In this document: in pieces, positions 8,537 to 17,272 of the stretch
How positions within the stretch are numbered: position 1 is the first letter of the stretch
How the letters are laid out: every line of letters starts with the position of its first letter
Origin: Yinghuangia sp035454725
GTDB lineage: Bacteria; Actinomycetota; Actinomycetes; Streptomycetales; Streptomycetaceae
Direction: 5' to 3'
Length of the DNA stretch: 64,000 nucleotides
Assembly (NCBI RefSeq): GCF_051388935.1
Contig: NZ_JBPKBI010000001.1
Location: 1,054,001 to 1,118,000, forward strand
Made by a program: the position numbers and the translations under genes
The notes under the pieces: generated by a model
What the model was told of the DNA's origin: nothing
Seen by the model: the letters and a program-made list of their open reading frames with translations, nothing else
Databases searched by the model: none

Positions 8537-9703
8537 GTGAGTTCCCAGCCTCCGCACGTTCGCTCTGGGCGGAGTGGGCGGGACCGTACGACCGAGACGC
8601 CCCAGGAGGACGACATCGAGAGCCCCCGACGCGGGATGGGGCCGGGTGCGCGCCCGGTTGTGGCGGTCACCGGCGCGGCCTCCGGCATGGGCCACCGCCT
8701 GGCCATGCTCCTGTCCGAGAACGAGCACGTCAAACGGCTTGTCGCGATCGACGAGCGGCGCGGCGACATCCCCGGCGCGCAGTGGCGGATCATGGACGTA
8801 CGCGACCCCGCGCTGGCCGGCCGCCTCGAAGGTGTCGACGTCGTCGTGCACCTCGCGCTGGACCTGTCGCTCGACTCGGAGCCCCGCGCGCGAGGCGCCC
8901 GCAATGTCCGCGGCACCCAGACGGTCCTGACCGCCGCGGCGGCGGCCGGGGTGCCGCGCGTCGTGTTGTGCACGTCGGCCATGGTCTACGGCGCGCTGCC
9001 GGAGAACGAGACACCGCTCGACGAGGACTCCCCGCTCAAGGCGACCGCCGACGCCTCGCTGGTCGGCGACCTGCTGGAGATCGAGGAGCTGGCCGCCCGC
9101 GCGCCGAAGGCGCATCGCGCGCTCAGCGTCACGGTGGTGCGTCCGGCGACGCTGGTCGGCGGCCCCGAGGCGGACAGCGTGCTGACCCGGCACTTCGAGG
9201 CGCCGCGCCTGCTGGTGGTGTCCGGCAGCCAACCGAAGTGGCAGTTCTGCCATGTCGACGATCTGGCCGAGGCGCTCGTGTACGCGGCGCTCGGCAAGGT
9301 CGAGGGCGTCGTCACGGTCGGCTGCGACGGGTGGCTGGAACAGGAGGACATCGAGGAGTTGTCGGGCATGCGCCGCATGGAGCTGCCCGCGACGCTCGCG
9401 CTCGGCACCGCGGAGCGCCTGCACCGGCTCGGCCTCACCCCCGCACCGGCGGGGGATCTGGCGTACACGATGCACGGCTGGGTGGTGCCGTCGACCCGCT
9501 TGCGGGAAGCGGGCTGGCGGCCGTTGTGGACCAACGAGCTGGCGTTCGCGTCGCTTCTGGAGGACGTCGCAGGCCGGCACGCGCTGGTGGCGCGCCGGCT
9601 GGGCCGCAAGGACGCCACCACCCTGGGGGCCGCCGGGGCGACGGTCGCCCTCATCGGTACGGCGGCGATCGTGCGGAAGGTCCGCAAACGCCGCGGCATC
9701 TGA
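8537..9703 (+). CDS. SDR/NAD-dependent epimerase-like protein
   Basis: A 388-residue extended short-chain dehydrogenase. The N-terminal dinucleotide site is VTGAASGMGHRLA near residue 45, followed by IMDVRDP (acidic strand) and a VVHLALD strand; the active-site region reads STSAMVYG-like (CTSAMVYGAL), with Tyr present but no YxxxK lysine, so classical epimerase chemistry is doubtful. The C-terminus ends in a hydrophobic helix (GAAGATVALIGTAAIV) and a basic tail, suggesting membrane attachment. GTG 8537 is preceded by GGGAGG with 6-nt spacing. It is divergent from the zinc protease. Function unknown; sugar nucleotide or sterol-type substrates are possible for the family. Confidence 0.8.
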   Translation: MSSQPPHVRSGRSGRDRTTETPQEDDIESPRRGMGPGARPVVAVTGAASGMGHRLAMLLSENEHVKRLVAIDERRGDIPGAQWRIMDVRDPALAGRLEGVDVVVHLALDLSLDSEPRARGARNVRGTQTVLTAAAAAGVPRVVLCTSAMVYGALPENETPLDEDSPLKATADASLVGDLLEIEELAARAPKAHRALSVTVVRPATLVGGPEADSVLTRHFEAPRLLVVSGSQPKWQFCHVDDLAEALVYAALGKVEGVVTVGCDGWLEQEDIEELSGMRRMELPATLALGTAERLHRLGLTPAPAGDLAYTMHGWVVPSTRLREAGWRPLWTNELAFASLLEDVAGRHALVARRLGRKDATTLGAAGATVALIGTAAIVRKVRKRRGI

Positions 9704-9809
9704 CGCGGACCGGGCCGCTGTACGCTCCGCGCCGGGGCCGAGGCATACTGCGCCGGGTGGGCACCCGGTGGGCGAACCGGTGGGCAACGAGCCAGTGGAG
9801 GGCGCGAGC

Positions 9810-10238
9810 ATGGGCACCGATGTGATCCGTTTGTTGGACATCCGCGACACCCCGCTCTCGCTCGACGAGGTCTTCGCGGCCGTGGGCGACCCGACCGCAG
9901 GCGGGACCGACCTGTTCGTCGGCACCGTCCGCGACCACGACGGCGGCAAGGGCGTCACGACGCTGGAGTACTCCGCGCATCCCAGCGCCGCCGACGAATT
10001 GCGGCGGGTCGCGGAGAAGGTGGCCGCCGACTTCCCGGTCGCGGCGCTGGCCGCCGTGCACCGCGTGGGCCGGCTCGAAATCGGCGACATCGCGGTGATC
10101 GTCGCGGTCTCGTGCCCGCATCGCGGCGAGGCCTTCGAGGCCTGCCGCCGCCTGATCGACACCCTCAAGCACGAGGTGCCGATCTGGAAGCACCAGCACT
10201 TCGCCGACGGCACGTCGGAGTGGGTCGGCGCCTGCTGA
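9810..10238 (+). CDS. moaE: Molybdopterin synthase catalytic subunit MoaE
   Basis: MoaE transfers sulphur from MoaD thiocarboxylate to precursor Z (cPMP), making molybdopterin. The 142-residue protein shows the family blocks FVGTVRDHDGGKGV, HRVGRLEIGD and CPHRGEAFEACR, and the lysine-containing KHEVPIWKHQHF segment that forms the active site. ATG 9810 has GGAG about 9 nt upstream. No moaD or other cofactor gene lies nearby; solitary moaE in this setting is usual for streptomycetes, so MoaD must come from elsewhere. It follows the SDR gene on the same strand by 106 nt. Confidence 0.92.
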   Translation: MGTDVIRLLDIRDTPLSLDEVFAAVGDPTAGGTDLFVGTVRDHDGGKGVTTLEYSAHPSAADELRRVAEKVAADFPVAALAAVHRVGRLEIGDIAVIVAVSCPHRGEAFEACRRLIDTLKHEVPIWKHQHFADGTSEWVGAC

Positions 10239-10368
10239 CCGGGAGCGCCTGCCGACCGAGGCGCCGGCTGACCGAGGTGACGTTCACACCGGTTTCCGAC
10301 GTGCGACCCGGATGACCCGTAGATACGCTTAACGCACTATTCCGTTGGGTTTCGGGCGGGGGTGCGGC

Positions 10369-10734
10369 ATGGCGTCGATCGCAGGTTGGTGGGCCATCCC
10401 GGCGGTGGCCTTCGTGGCCGTCGTCCTGTGGACCGCGTGGCGCGGTCGCGCCCCGAAACCGCTCGGCATGCGCGACTCGGTGGCCCAGTACGAACACTTC
10501 CAGGCCGTGCTGACGCGCGTCGTGGGCGGTGACGCGACCGAGACCCCCGCCGCGAAGTCCCCCGATGCGTCGGCCGCGACCAGGAACGGCTTCCGCCGCG
10601 CCGACACCGTGTGGAAGCACGGAAGGAACGGCCGGCCGGGCGGTGCCACCGACTGGGCAGCCGACCGCTTGGCCTTCCCCGAGGAGCCGGACGCCGCCGA
10701 GCCCCGGGCTGCCGCACAGGGCGACGTGCCGTAG
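10369..10734 (+). CDS. Small single-pass membrane protein
   Basis: A 121-residue protein with one N-terminal hydrophobic helix (about residues 4-22, WWAIPAVAFVAVVLWTAW) followed by a basic stop and a polar, probably cytoplasmic, region with MRDSVAQYEHFQAVL. It has no domain I know. ATG 10369 follows GCGGGGGT. It ends 10 nt before the Lon-like protease gene, and this pairing together with codon use makes it credible as a real gene, perhaps a partner of the protease; that link is inference. Confidence 0.7.
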   Translation: MASIAGWWAIPAVAFVAVVLWTAWRGRAPKPLGMRDSVAQYEHFQAVLTRVVGGDATETPAAKSPDASAATRNGFRRADTVWKHGRNGRPGGATDWAADRLAFPEEPDAAEPRAAAQGDVP

Positions 10735-10744
10735 TCTCGCGCCC

Positions 10745-11797
10745 ATGTCGCGTCGTACCGCCACCTTGGTCGTCACCGGCCTGTTGTTCATAGCCCTCGC
10801 GTGCGCCGCCGCGTTCACCAAGGTTCCGTACGGCGAACTGACGCCCGGCCCGACCGTCAACACCCTCGGCGACTACCGCGGCAAGCCCGTGATCGAGGTC
10901 GTCGGCGCGCAGACCTACCCGGCGTCCGGGCACCTCAACATGACGACCGTGTCGGTGACCAGCAAGAGCTACGACATGCCCCTGCTCACGGCCTTCGTCG
11001 GCTGGGTCAAGGGCGACGCCGACGTCGTGCCGAAGGGCGACCTCTACCCCGACGACAAGACCGAGAAGGAAGTCGAGCAGGAGAACGCCGAGGAGTTCAC
11101 CTCGTCGCAGGAGCACGCCAAGATCGCGGCGTTCCGGAAGCTGGGCATCGCCGTCGAGGAGCAGGTGATCGTCGCGACGGTGGCCAAGGGCATGCCCGCG
11201 ACCGGCCACCTGCACGCGGGCGACATCATCCTGTCCGTCGACGGCGTTCCCGTGCGCACCCCCGACGAGGTCGGCGCGGCGATCATCCGGCACAAGCCCG
11301 GTGAGACCGTGCAGTTCGTGGTCGATCCGGCCGACGCGCGCGGGACGCAGCGGACCATCGCGGTCGCGACCGCGGCCGCCGAGGACGACGGCCGCGCGGT
11401 CGTCGGCATCACCCCCGGTGTGCTGCCGAAGTTCCCCTTCCAGGTCACCATCCACCTGGAGGACGTCGGCGGTCCCAGCGCGGGCCTGATGTTCGCGCTC
11501 GGCATCATCGACACGCTGTCGCCCGGCGACCTCACCGGCGGCAAGTTCGTCGCCGGCACCGGCACGATCGACGACGAAGGCAACGTCGGCCCGATCGGCG
11601 GCGTGCAGATGAAGACGATCGCCGCCGAGCGAGCCGGAGCGAAGTACTTCCTCACGCCGAAGGCCAACTGCACCGAGGCGGCCAAGGAGAAGCCCGGCGG
11701 CCTCACCCTCGTCGAGGTCGAGACGCTGGACGAGGCGGTGGCCGCGCTCGATGTGATCCGTACCGGTCAGGGCACCTTGACCGAGTGCCCCGGCTGA
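10745..11797 (+). CDS. Membrane-anchored PDZ - Lon (S16) protease
   Basis: A 350-residue protein with an N-terminal membrane anchor (residues about 8-25), a PDZ domain (about 135-225, including ATGHLHAGDIILSVDGVPV) and a C-terminal Lon-type S16 domain. The catalytic Ser lies in DVGGPSAGLMFALG near residue 244 and the Lys in GGVQMKTIAAERAGA near 290, giving the Ser-Lys dyad. Lacking an AAA ATPase, it belongs to the YlbL/PDZ-LonC type that acts outside the membrane on small or unfolded substrates. TAGTCT at 10732-10737 sits 7 nt before the ATG and no ribosome-binding site is seen, so it may be leaderless. Confidence 0.9.
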   Translation: MSRRTATLVVTGLLFIALACAAAFTKVPYGELTPGPTVNTLGDYRGKPVIEVVGAQTYPASGHLNMTTVSVTSKSYDMPLLTAFVGWVKGDADVVPKGDLYPDDKTEKEVEQENAEEFTSSQEHAKIAAFRKLGIAVEEQVIVATVAKGMPATGHLHAGDIILSVDGVPVRTPDEVGAAIIRHKPGETVQFVVDPADARGTQRTIAVATAAAEDDGRAVVGITPGVLPKFPFQVTIHLEDVGGPSAGLMFALGIIDTLSPGDLTGGKFVAGTGTIDDEGNVGPIGGVQMKTIAAERAGAKYFLTPKANCTEAAKEKPGGLTLVEVETLDEAVAALDVIRTGQGTLTECPG

Positions 11798-11833
11798 CGA
11801 CCCGACCGGTACGTCACGGCTCCCGCACGCCGG

Positions 11834-12358
11834 TCACGCGAACGTCGCGCGCAGCGCTTCCGCGAGACCGGGGACCAGGCCCGCTCCCGACAGCACCTCG
11901 GTGTCCGCGTCCTTGTCGCGCAGTCGCAGCACCGACTCGCGGCTGCCGTCGCGCAGCACCCCCACCGCGATGCGTACTTCCTGGCGGTCGGGGCGCGCGG
12001 CCACCCACGCGGCGATCTCCTCGTCGGACCCGGTCGCCGGCATCTCGGCCTCGGCGGCGGGCGGCAGCATCAGGCGCTCCAGCACGATCGCGCAGCCGAG
12101 CACCGGATCCGGCCATGCGATGCCGGCCAGGAATTCGTCGACCGGCGTCTCGGCCGGGATCTCGTCCTGCTCGACGGGGGTGAGCGTGGTCGGTGTGCCC
12201 TCCTCGGCTGCGAGGCCGAGCTCTTTCGCCAACTGTGGTTCCGAGCGGACCAGAGCGGCGGTGTCCACGAGCGCGTACAGTCGGGCGGGCTGGTCCCACC
12301 CGAGCGCCGCGACGTGGCGTTCGATCTCGACGACGGCCTGGGTCAGTGCAACGGTCAT
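11834..12358 (-). CDS. PPA1309 family protein
   Basis: A 174-residue actinobacterial protein of the PPA1309 family, recognised from its order of blocks: an N-terminal helix (VALTQAVVEIERHVAALGWDQ), LYALVDTAALV, an acidic central stretch and WPDPVLGCAIVLERLMLPP. The function is unknown. No transmembrane segment or signal peptide. It is transcribed toward the Lon-like protease gene and away from the UPF0182 gene, a conserved arrangement in streptomycetes as I recall it. Confidence 0.8.
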   Translation of the reverse strand: MTVALTQAVVEIERHVAALGWDQPARLYALVDTAALVRSEPQLAKELGLAAEEGTPTTLTPVEQDEIPAETPVDEFLAGIAWPDPVLGCAIVLERLMLPPAAEAEMPATGSDEEIAAWVAARPDRQEVRIAVGVLRDGSRESVLRLRDKDADTEVLSGAGLVPGLAEALRATFA

Positions 12359-12534
12359 GACCCCATCATCCCGGACTGCTCCCGACCGACCGGCGGGCCG
12401 GGTCGGTCGCCCGGCTGCCCGGGTGGTTCCGAGGTGCCTGTGGGGAACCATGCCCGGGCTCGGTAAGTTGACGAGTCGAGCGCCGACCGGGCGCAACCAG
12501 GTAATGATCGAGGTGCGCACCCTTGGTTTTTCAG

Positions 12535-15500
12535 ATGCCCGAACGCGGCGACCCAGGAGGTCGCCGCATCAGATTGGGAGCCCCGTCCCGCAGACTGCGA
12601 ACACTCCTGCTGACGCTCGCCATCCTCGTGGTGGTCGGCGTCGCGTGGGTGCTGTTCGCCAACTTCTGGACCGAGTGGCTCTGGTACAAGTCGGTCGGCT
12701 ACGGCGGTGTCTTCCGCACCAAGCTGTGGACGCGCCTCGGACTGTTCCTGGTGTTCGGCCTTCTCATGGCTGCCGCCGTCGGTCTGAACATGTACTTCGC
12801 GTACCGACTGCGCCCGGCGTTCCGCGGCATGTCGATGGAGCAGCAGAGCCTCGACCGCTACCGCTCGGCCCTCGCGCCGTTCCGCATGTGGATCCTCATC
12901 GGCCTGTCGCTGATCGTCGGCGTCATCGCCGGTACGTCCGCGGCCGGGCACTGGGGTACCTGGCTGCAATTCGTGCACGGGGTGTCCTTCGGGGTCAAAG
13001 ACCCGCAGTTCCACAAGGACGTCTCGTTCTACGCGTTCGAGCTGCCGTTCTACCGGTTCCTGGTGAACTTCAGCTTCGTCGCGGTCGTCGTCGGGCTGGT
13101 CGTCGCGGTGCTCACGCACTATCTGTACGGCGGCCTGCGCGTGCAGAGCCCCGGCGCCCGGGCGACCCCGGCCGCGCAGGCCCATCTGTCGCTGCTGCTG
13201 GGCCTGTTCGTGCTGCTGAAGGCGATCGCCTACTGGCTGGACCGCTATTCGCTCGCCGTGCACTCCGGTGACTTCAAGGAAGCGACCGAATTCACCGGCC
13301 TGCGCTACACCGACGCCAACGCCGTGCTGCCGGCCAAGACGATTCTGTTCATCGTCGCGCTGATCTGCGCGGTGTTGTTCTTCGTCAACGTCTTCCGGCG
13401 CACCTGGGCGCTGCCGATCGTCGGTTTCGGCCTGATGGTGCTGTCCGCGATCCTGATCGGCGGGCTGTACCCGTTCATCGTGGAGCGCTTCCAGGTCAAG
13501 CCGAACCAGCAGGCCAAGGAAGAGAAGTACATCTCGCGCAACATCGAGGCGACCCGCGACGCGTACAACATCGCGGACGTGCAGGCCGAGGGTTACGCGG
13601 GCAAGACGGACATCGCCCCGGGGCTCAAGAACGAGGCGACGACGGTCGCCAGCGTGCGCCTGCTCGACCCGAACGTGGTCGGCCCGACCTTCCAGCAGCT
13701 CCAACAGCTCCGCCAGTACTACGGGTTCGCCACGACGCTCGACGTCGACCGCTACAAGGTGGGCGGCGAGACGACCGACACGGTCATCGCGCTGCGCGAG
13801 CTCAACCCCAACGGCGGCCAGACCCGCAACTGGGTCAACGACCACACGAAGTACACGCACGGCTACGGCGTCGTCGCCGCGCAGGGCGACACGATCGCGG
13901 CCGAGGGCTACCCGGAGTTCCTGGACAAGGACATCACGCCGGACGGCTCGGGCACGATCGGGCACTACGAGCCGCGCATCTACTTCGGTGAGAAGACCAC
14001 CGAGTACTCGATCGTCGGGGCGCCCCAGGGTACGACGCCCACGGAAATCGACTATCCGACGAGTGATGCCGCCGGCCAGCAGGTGTACACGTACGAGGGC
14101 GACGGCGGCGTACCGATCGGATCGACGTTCAACAAGCTGCTCTACGCGACGAAGTTCGCCGAGGGCAACATCCTGTTGTCCGACACGATCAACGAGAAGT
14201 CGAAGATCCTCTACAACCGCACGCCGAAGGAACGAGTCGAGGCGGTCGCGCCGTGGCTCACCATCGACGGCGACGCGTACCCGGCGATCGTCGACGGGCG
14301 CATTCTGTGGATCGTCGACGCCTACACGACGACGAACGGCTATCCGTACGCGACCCGGACGACGCTCGGCGAGGCGACGACGGACGAGCTCGTACGGCAG
14401 AACGAGAACCGCGGCACGGTCGGCAACACCGGCCAGGTCAACTACATCCGCAACGCGGTCAAGGCCACCGTCGACGCGTACAGCGGCAAGGTCGTGCTCT
14501 ACCAGTGGGACGAGCAGGACCCGGTGCTCAAGACGTGGATGAAGGCGTTCCCCGGCACGGTAGAGAAGAAGTCGGAGATCTCGCCCGCGCTGATGGAGCA
14601 TCTGCGGTACCCGCAGGACCTGTTCAAGGTGCAGCGCGAACTGCTCACGCGCTACCACGTCACCGACCCGAAGACGTTCTTCAACGGCTCGGACTTCTGG
14701 AAGGTGCCGAGGGACCCGAGCAGCGGGCGGCAGGCGAGCGGTGACCAGCCGCCGTACTACCTGTCCATGAGCCTGCCGCCGGCCCAGGGCCAAGTCGCCG
14801 AGACGCAGCAGTCGTTCCGCTTGACCACGACGTTCGTGCCGAAGGAACGCCAGAACCTCGCGGCGTTCATGGCGGTGAACGCCGAACCGGGCCCGGAATA
14901 CGGCAGGATCAGACTTCTGACCCTGCCGACGGAGACTCAGATCCCGGGCCCCGAACAGGTGCAGAACAACTTCACGTCGGACCAAGTGGTCGCGGACAGA
15001 CTCAACGTCCTCCAAATCGGCGGCTCGCAAGTGGTGTACGGCAACTTGCTGAGTCTCCCGGTGGGCGGAGGCATGTTGTACGTCGAACCGGTCTACGTGC
15101 GGGCGAACACCGCGAACAGTTATCCGCTCATGCGAAGTGTGCTCGCCGCGTTCGGCAACAAGGTCGTCATCGAGAACAGCCTTGACGCGGCGCTGAACGC
15201 GTTGTTCTCGGGGACGGCGCCGGGCACACCGACGACGCCGCCGGGCGCCACCCCGCAGCCGCCGGGTACGACGCCGACGCCGGGTCAGACGACCCCGGCC
15301 CCGGGCCAGACCACGCCCGCTCCGGGGCAGACGACGCCTCCGGCGCAGAGTCCGCCGCTGAAGCAGGCGCTGGAGGACGCGCAGAAGGCGATCGCCGACG
15401 CGGACGCCGCACTGAAGGCCGGTGACCTCGCGGGCTACCAGGAGGCACAGCGCCGGGTCGCGGACGCGGTGGCCAGGGCGGCCCAGGCGGAAGCCGCGGC

Positions 15501-15651
15501 AACGGTGTCGCCGCCGGCGGCGACGTCTCCACCGGCGACGTCTCCCCCGGCGACGTCTCCACCGGCGACGTCTCCCCCGGCGACGTCTCCACCGGCGACG
15601 TCTCCCCCGGCGACGTCTCCACCGGCGACGTCTCCACCCGCGTCGCCATAG
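12535..15651 (+). CDS. UPF0182 family large membrane protein
   Basis: This 1038-residue protein is a UPF0182 (COG1615) member, ubiquitous in actinobacteria and of unknown function. Seven or so hydrophobic helices lie within the first 320 residues (for example LLLTLAILVVVGVAWVLFA), followed by a large extracellular domain of about 580 residues. Its last 140 residues are unusual: a Thr/Pro stretch, a short charged helix with ALEDAQKAIADADAALKAG, then a run of PPATS pentapeptides. I choose ATG 12535 because MPERG...RRIRLGAPSRR matches the usual family N-terminus; an upstream TTG exists. A tRNA follows 130 bp downstream. Confidence 0.9.
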   Translation: MPERGDPGGRRIRLGAPSRRLRTLLLTLAILVVVGVAWVLFANFWTEWLWYKSVGYGGVFRTKLWTRLGLFLVFGLLMAAAVGLNMYFAYRLRPAFRGMSMEQQSLDRYRSALAPFRMWILIGLSLIVGVIAGTSAAGHWGTWLQFVHGVSFGVKDPQFHKDVSFYAFELPFYRFLVNFSFVAVVVGLVVAVLTHYLYGGLRVQSPGARATPAAQAHLSLLLGLFVLLKAIAYWLDRYSLAVHSGDFKEATEFTGLRYTDANAVLPAKTILFIVALICAVLFFVNVFRRTWALPIVGFGLMVLSAILIGGLYPFIVERFQVKPNQQAKEEKYISRNIEATRDAYNIADVQAEGYAGKTDIAPGLKNEATTVASVRLLDPNVVGPTFQQLQQLRQYYGFATTLDVDRYKVGGETTDTVIALRELNPNGGQTRNWVNDHTKYTHGYGVVAAQGDTIAAEGYPEFLDKDITPDGSGTIGHYEPRIYFGEKTTEYSIVGAPQGTTPTEIDYPTSDAAGQQVYTYEGDGGVPIGSTFNKLLYATKFAEGNILLSDTINEKSKILYNRTPKERVEAVAPWLTIDGDAYPAIVDGRILWIVDAYTTTNGYPYATRTTLGEATTDELVRQNENRGTVGNTGQVNYIRNAVKATVDAYSGKVVLYQWDEQDPVLKTWMKAFPGTVEKKSEISPALMEHLRYPQDLFKVQRELLTRYHVTDPKTFFNGSDFWKVPRDPSSGRQASGDQPPYYLSMSLPPAQGQVAETQQSFRLTTTFVPKERQNLAAFMAVNAEPGPEYGRIRLLTLPTETQIPGPEQVQNNFTSDQVVADRLNVLQIGGSQVVYGNLLSLPVGGGMLYVEPVYVRANTANSYPLMRSVLAAFGNKVVIENSLDAALNALFSGTAPGTPTTPPGATPQPPGTTPTPGQTTPAPGQTTPAPGQTTPPAQSPPLKQALEDAQKAIADADAALKAGDLAGYQEAQRRVADAVARAAQAEAAATVSPPAATSPPATSPPATSPPATSPPATSPPATSPPATSPPATSPPASP
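15521..15640 (+). repeat. 15-bp tandem repeat encoding PPATS (eight copies)
   Basis: Eight consecutive 15-bp units of the form CGACGTCTCCACCGG, alternating with a CCC variant to give a 30-bp higher-order period. They encode the PPATS tail of the UPF0182 protein. The near-identity of units at the DNA level indicates recent slippage or unequal exchange. Confidence 0.95.
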
Positions 15652-15738
15652 CGGTCCGCCGCGATCGCCTCTGAGCAGTGCGCCTGACCGGGTTGTCCCG
15701 GGCCCTCCACCGCGTGTGGCGGCCTCGGGGCAACCCGG

Positions 15739-15768
15739 TTGGCGTTCTCCGTGGGGATCGCGTAAGGT
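15739..15768 (+). promoter_or_regulatory. Promoter of initiator tRNA gene 1
   Basis: TTGGCG (15739-15744) and TAAGGT (15763-15768) are separated by 18 bp and lie 13 bp before the tRNA, a normal sigma-70/HrdB-type arrangement. The same -35 hexamer precedes the second tRNA copy. Confidence 0.65.
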
Positions 15769-15781
15769 AAAGGCATACCGA

Positions 15782-15858
15782 CGCGGGGTGGAGCAGCTCG
15801 GTAGCTCGCTGGGCTCATAACCCAGAGGTCGCAGGTTCAAATCCTGTCCCCGCTACCA
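15782..15858 (+). tRNA. Initiator tRNA-Met (CAT), copy 1
   Basis: A 77-nt cloverleaf with anticodon CAT, encoded CCA end, and the initiator hallmarks: position 1 is C facing U at position 72 (no Watson-Crick pair) and three G-C pairs close the anticodon stem (CTGGG / CCCAG). It is identical to the copy at 17077. Confidence 0.95.
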
Positions 15859-15862
15859 CACC

Positions 15863-15893
15863 GAAGGCGGCGCACGATATGTGCGCCGCCTTC
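15863..15893 (+). terminator. Terminator of tRNA copy 1
   Basis: A perfect 13-bp stem (15863-15875 with 15881-15893), 5-nt loop, then GTCGTTT, starting 4 nt after the tRNA. Confidence 0.85.
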
Positions 15894-16090
15894 GTCGTTT
15901 CGCGACGCTGTTTCGCGGCGCCGCCGAACGGTCGCCGGGAGGCATGGCCCCGGCTTTCGGGCCGAGGGCGGGTTCGGCGCCTTGCGAACGCACGCCGGCG
16001 GTCTCAGCGACCGCACGCGGGCCGATCGGAAGCGGTGCACGAGGAGGGCCCTACCGCGCGACGGAGCGATGCTCGGTGCCCGGGGAAGCG

Positions 16091-16132
16091 AAAACGCCGC
16101 ACCCGACCGGTCGTTCCCGGTCGGGTGCGGCG
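16091..16132 (-). terminator. Terminator for the minus-strand small ORF
   Basis: A perfect 16-bp stem (16095-16110 with 16117-16132), 6-nt loop, followed on the minus strand by TTTT (AAAA at 16091-16094). It lies about 40 nt past the stop of the ORF at 16174-16461, which supports that ORF being transcribed. Confidence 0.85.
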
Positions 16133-16173
16133 GGGTGTCGGGGGATCCGTGTGCGGTGGGCGGGTGCCGGTCG

Positions 16174-16461
16174 TCAGAGGGCGACGCGACGACGGAGCCC
16201 GCGCAGCGGCGCCGTCAGGACCGCACGGGCCAAACGGTGGTTGGGCCGAGCGGGGCGCGGGGGTGTCAGCTCCTGGATGATGCTCGCCGACTCGCGCGCG
16301 GCCACGGCGGAAGCCTCGGGGACCGAGGCCGGAGCCTGGTCATGCCCGAGGAGAGCGACGTGCCGTTCGAGCCGTTCGCCGGTGCCGCCCCGCATCGCGT
16401 CGACCGCGGGGATCGGAACCCGGCGCGGCCTGCTCGAATGGTCCATTCCTGGTATGACCAC
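16174..16461 (-). CDS. Small protein of unknown function between twin tRNAs
   Basis: A 95-codon frame (GTG 16461, or 90 codons from ATG 16446) with good high-GC codon use and an intrinsic terminator just downstream. The product has a charged N-terminal half (MRGGTGERLERHVALLGHD), an alanine-rich helix (ASAVAARESASIIQELTP) and a basic C-terminus. There is no signal peptide or known domain. Neither start has a strong ribosome-binding site, so the exact start is uncertain. I do not recognise a family and give no function. It is the only frame in the 1.2-kb space between the two initiator tRNA genes that looks coding. Confidence 0.5.
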   Translation of the reverse strand: MVIPGMDHSSRPRRVPIPAVDAMRGGTGERLERHVALLGHDQAPASVPEASAVAARESASIIQELTPPRPARPNHRLARAVLTAPLRGLRRRVAL

Positions 16462-17035
16462 GAAGCAGACGGTACCCCATCGGCGGCCCTCCGTGACCGT
16501 TTCCTCCGGTAAGAGGCCGGCGCGCTCCGGGGGCCTTCTGCGGGTGTCGCGACGTCGATTTCACGCCGCGGGTCACCAAACATCCGCAGGCTACGCGACA
16601 GTTGGAACAAAACCGCCCTTATCGTGTGGACATATATCGATTCGGAGATGTGAGAGCGGGTGGTGAAAGGGCCTCCGGTTCTCGCTTTCTCGCGGAAGCG
16701 AGAATTCCGCGGCATTTCGGTGTGATGAACATCATGCTGAACTGCCTTGCCGGGCAGTCGTGTTCGAAAGCCGAGCGAAGTCCGGCGCGGGCCGCTGGTG
16801 GAGGGGCGCGGATGAGGGCAGGCTGAATCTGAGCGCTCGTCAACTCCGGTGCGGGCCGGATGTGTCGCGGGCGGCTGCCGCACGATGACTCACGTGGCCG
16901 TGTCGGCCCGGCGCCCGGTCGGCTCGGCGTTCCGGTCGGCTCGGACGTTCGTCGCCGACCGCGGCGTCGGGCCCTCGGCCTCCATCGCGGCGGCGGGTGT
17001 CGCTCGATCGGGTAAGACGTGCGCCGGCAAACGAT
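16462..17035. other. Intergenic region with AT-richer promoter-like block
   Basis: 574 bp without a convincing gene. The segment about 16585-16640 is clearly poorer in GC than its surroundings and could hold the promoter of the minus-strand small ORF. Open frames here lack codon bias. Confidence 0.4.
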
Positions 17036-17064
17036 TTGGCGCTCGAAGCGTCGTGCCGTACTGT
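17036..17064 (+). promoter_or_regulatory. Promoter of initiator tRNA gene 2
   Basis: TTGGCG (17036-17041), 17-bp spacer, TACTGT (17059-17064), ending 12 bp before the tRNA. Confidence 0.7.
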
Positions 17065-17076
17065 TGGGTTCACCGA

Positions 17077-17153
17077 CGCGGGGTGGAGCAGCTCGGTAGC
17101 TCGCTGGGCTCATAACCCAGAGGTCGCAGGTTCAAATCCTGTCCCCGCTACCA
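17077..17153 (+). tRNA. Initiator tRNA-Met (CAT), copy 2
   Basis: Identical over all 77 nt to the copy at 15782, with CCA encoded and the same initiator features. Sequence identity extends 5 bp upstream and 1 bp downstream (83 bp in all), then stops sharply; promoters and terminators differ. Confidence 0.95.
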
Positions 17154-17161
17154 CGAATGAG

Positions 17162-17189
17162 GGTCCGATCACCAAAAGGTGATCGGACC
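17162..17189 (+). terminator. Terminator of tRNA copy 2
   Basis: A perfect 12-bp stem (17162-17173 with 17178-17189) with an AAAA loop, followed by TTCGTCGTT. Confidence 0.85.
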
Positions 17190-17272
17190 TTCGTCGTTGC
17201 GACACCGCATTGTCATCTTTCTATCGAGAAATCGACCCTACCGGCTGCGTCCGTTGATGCGACGATGGATGC

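Noticed and set aside
12355..15840. A 1161-codon open frame on the minus strand across the UPF0182 gene
   Set aside because: Long antisense frames are expected in very GC-rich coding DNA. It has Arg/His-rich low-complexity composition, no domain, and the plus-strand gene is a clear conserved protein.
15782..17153. The tRNA pair as attachment sites of an integrated element
   Set aside because: The enclosed 1.2 kb has no integrase or phage gene and the repeats are complete tRNAs with their own promoters.
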